Shown here: piece after piece, positions 63,987 to 64,000 of the stretch
Layout: the number at the start of each line of letters is the position of its first letter
How positions within the stretch are numbered: position 1 is the first letter of the stretch
Translations under genes and position numbers: made by a program
DNA from: Epsilonproteobacteria bacterium tcs-49
GTDB lineage: Bacteria > Campylobacterota > Campylobacteria > Campylobacterales > Sulfurovaceae
Direction: 5' to 3'
Assembly: GCA_002049495.1 (NCBI GenBank)
Contig: LLYS01000005.1
Span: 144,592 to 208,591 of the forward strand
DNA length: 64,000 nucleotides
The notes under the pieces: generated by a model
Told to the model about the DNA's origin: nothing
Seen by the model: the letters and a program-made list of their open reading frames with translations, nothing else
Databases searched by the model: none

Positions 63987-64000
63987 AGAGAGGAAAGGGT

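Overview
The window is chromosomal DNA from a nitrogen-fixing member of the Campylobacterota (Epsilonproteobacteria). The support is the fabZ-lpxA-clpX-mreB-mreC gene order, a MOMP-like porin, a napG/napH pair, ccoI-ccoS, an RNase Y gene, MurF with an N-terminal membrane region, and a compact nif cluster without a nearby nifA. The genus cannot be fixed from the sequence alone. Coding DNA is mid-GC, except for a clearly AT-rich island at about 17.4-21.3 kb.

1-15 kb is the core nif region. On the minus strand run nifH, a small unknown gene and nifD (cut by the left edge). Next come a minus-strand set of accessory genes: two NifX/NafY-type cofactor carriers, a ferredoxin, a Sel1-NifU fusion, a short NifQ and a flavodiiron protein. 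Divergent from these, on the plus strand, are nifE, nifN, nifX, the NifX-associated DUF269 gene, a nifF-type flavodoxin, a PII-like gene, nifW, nifZ and two [2Fe-2S] ferredoxin-family genes. A gene that joins an RpoN region I-like N-terminus to a carboxymuconolactone decarboxylase (CMD) domain follows. A second nif-type ferredoxin and an LRR / BFD-like / CCE_0567-like set close the region on the minus strand.

15-26 kb holds a DUF2721 membrane protein and a Kef-type antiporter. The AT-rich island follows, with a PIN-like/coiled-coil/membrane protein that is frameshifted near its end. It also carries a Y1 (REP-associated) transposase fused to an HTH and an antitoxin-like tail, overlapping an AbiEii-type nucleotidyltransferase toxin gene. 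After the island, on the minus strand, comes a second nif operon: napG, napH, nifB, nifV and a GNAT-like gene. Together these loci supply the Fe protein, the MoFe protein, FeMo-co assembly (NifB, NifE, NifN, NifV, NifQ, NifX), electron donors (ferredoxins, flavodoxin, possibly NapGH) and oxygen protection (flavodiiron protein).

26-64 kb is mostly housekeeping: a PAS kinase / response regulator / chemoreceptor set; murF followed by the AmmeMemoRadiSam trio, a HIT protein and a fructosamine-kinase-like gene; acpS-fliL; radA-ftsY-tlpA; a 5-FCL gene and rny; mreC-mreB-clpX-lpxA-fabZ; a porin; bioD, purU and flgH; yigZ; ccoI-ccoS-murI-dnaX; a tetR-hlyD-ABC efflux operon; and a 5S rRNA at the right edge, with the rest of the rRNA operon outside. 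Three genes carry apparent single-base frameshifts (about 19.39, 29.05 and 37.92 kb), which are either real decay or assembly indels.

The most unusual observations are the RpoN-region-I/CMD fusion inside the nif cluster, the transposase-antitoxin fusion paired with a toxin, two neighbouring genes (yigZ and ccoI) whose only well-placed start codon is ATC, an orphan napGH pair in the nifB operon, a ferredoxin with a Cys-to-Tyr ligand change, and several long intergenic inverted repeats.
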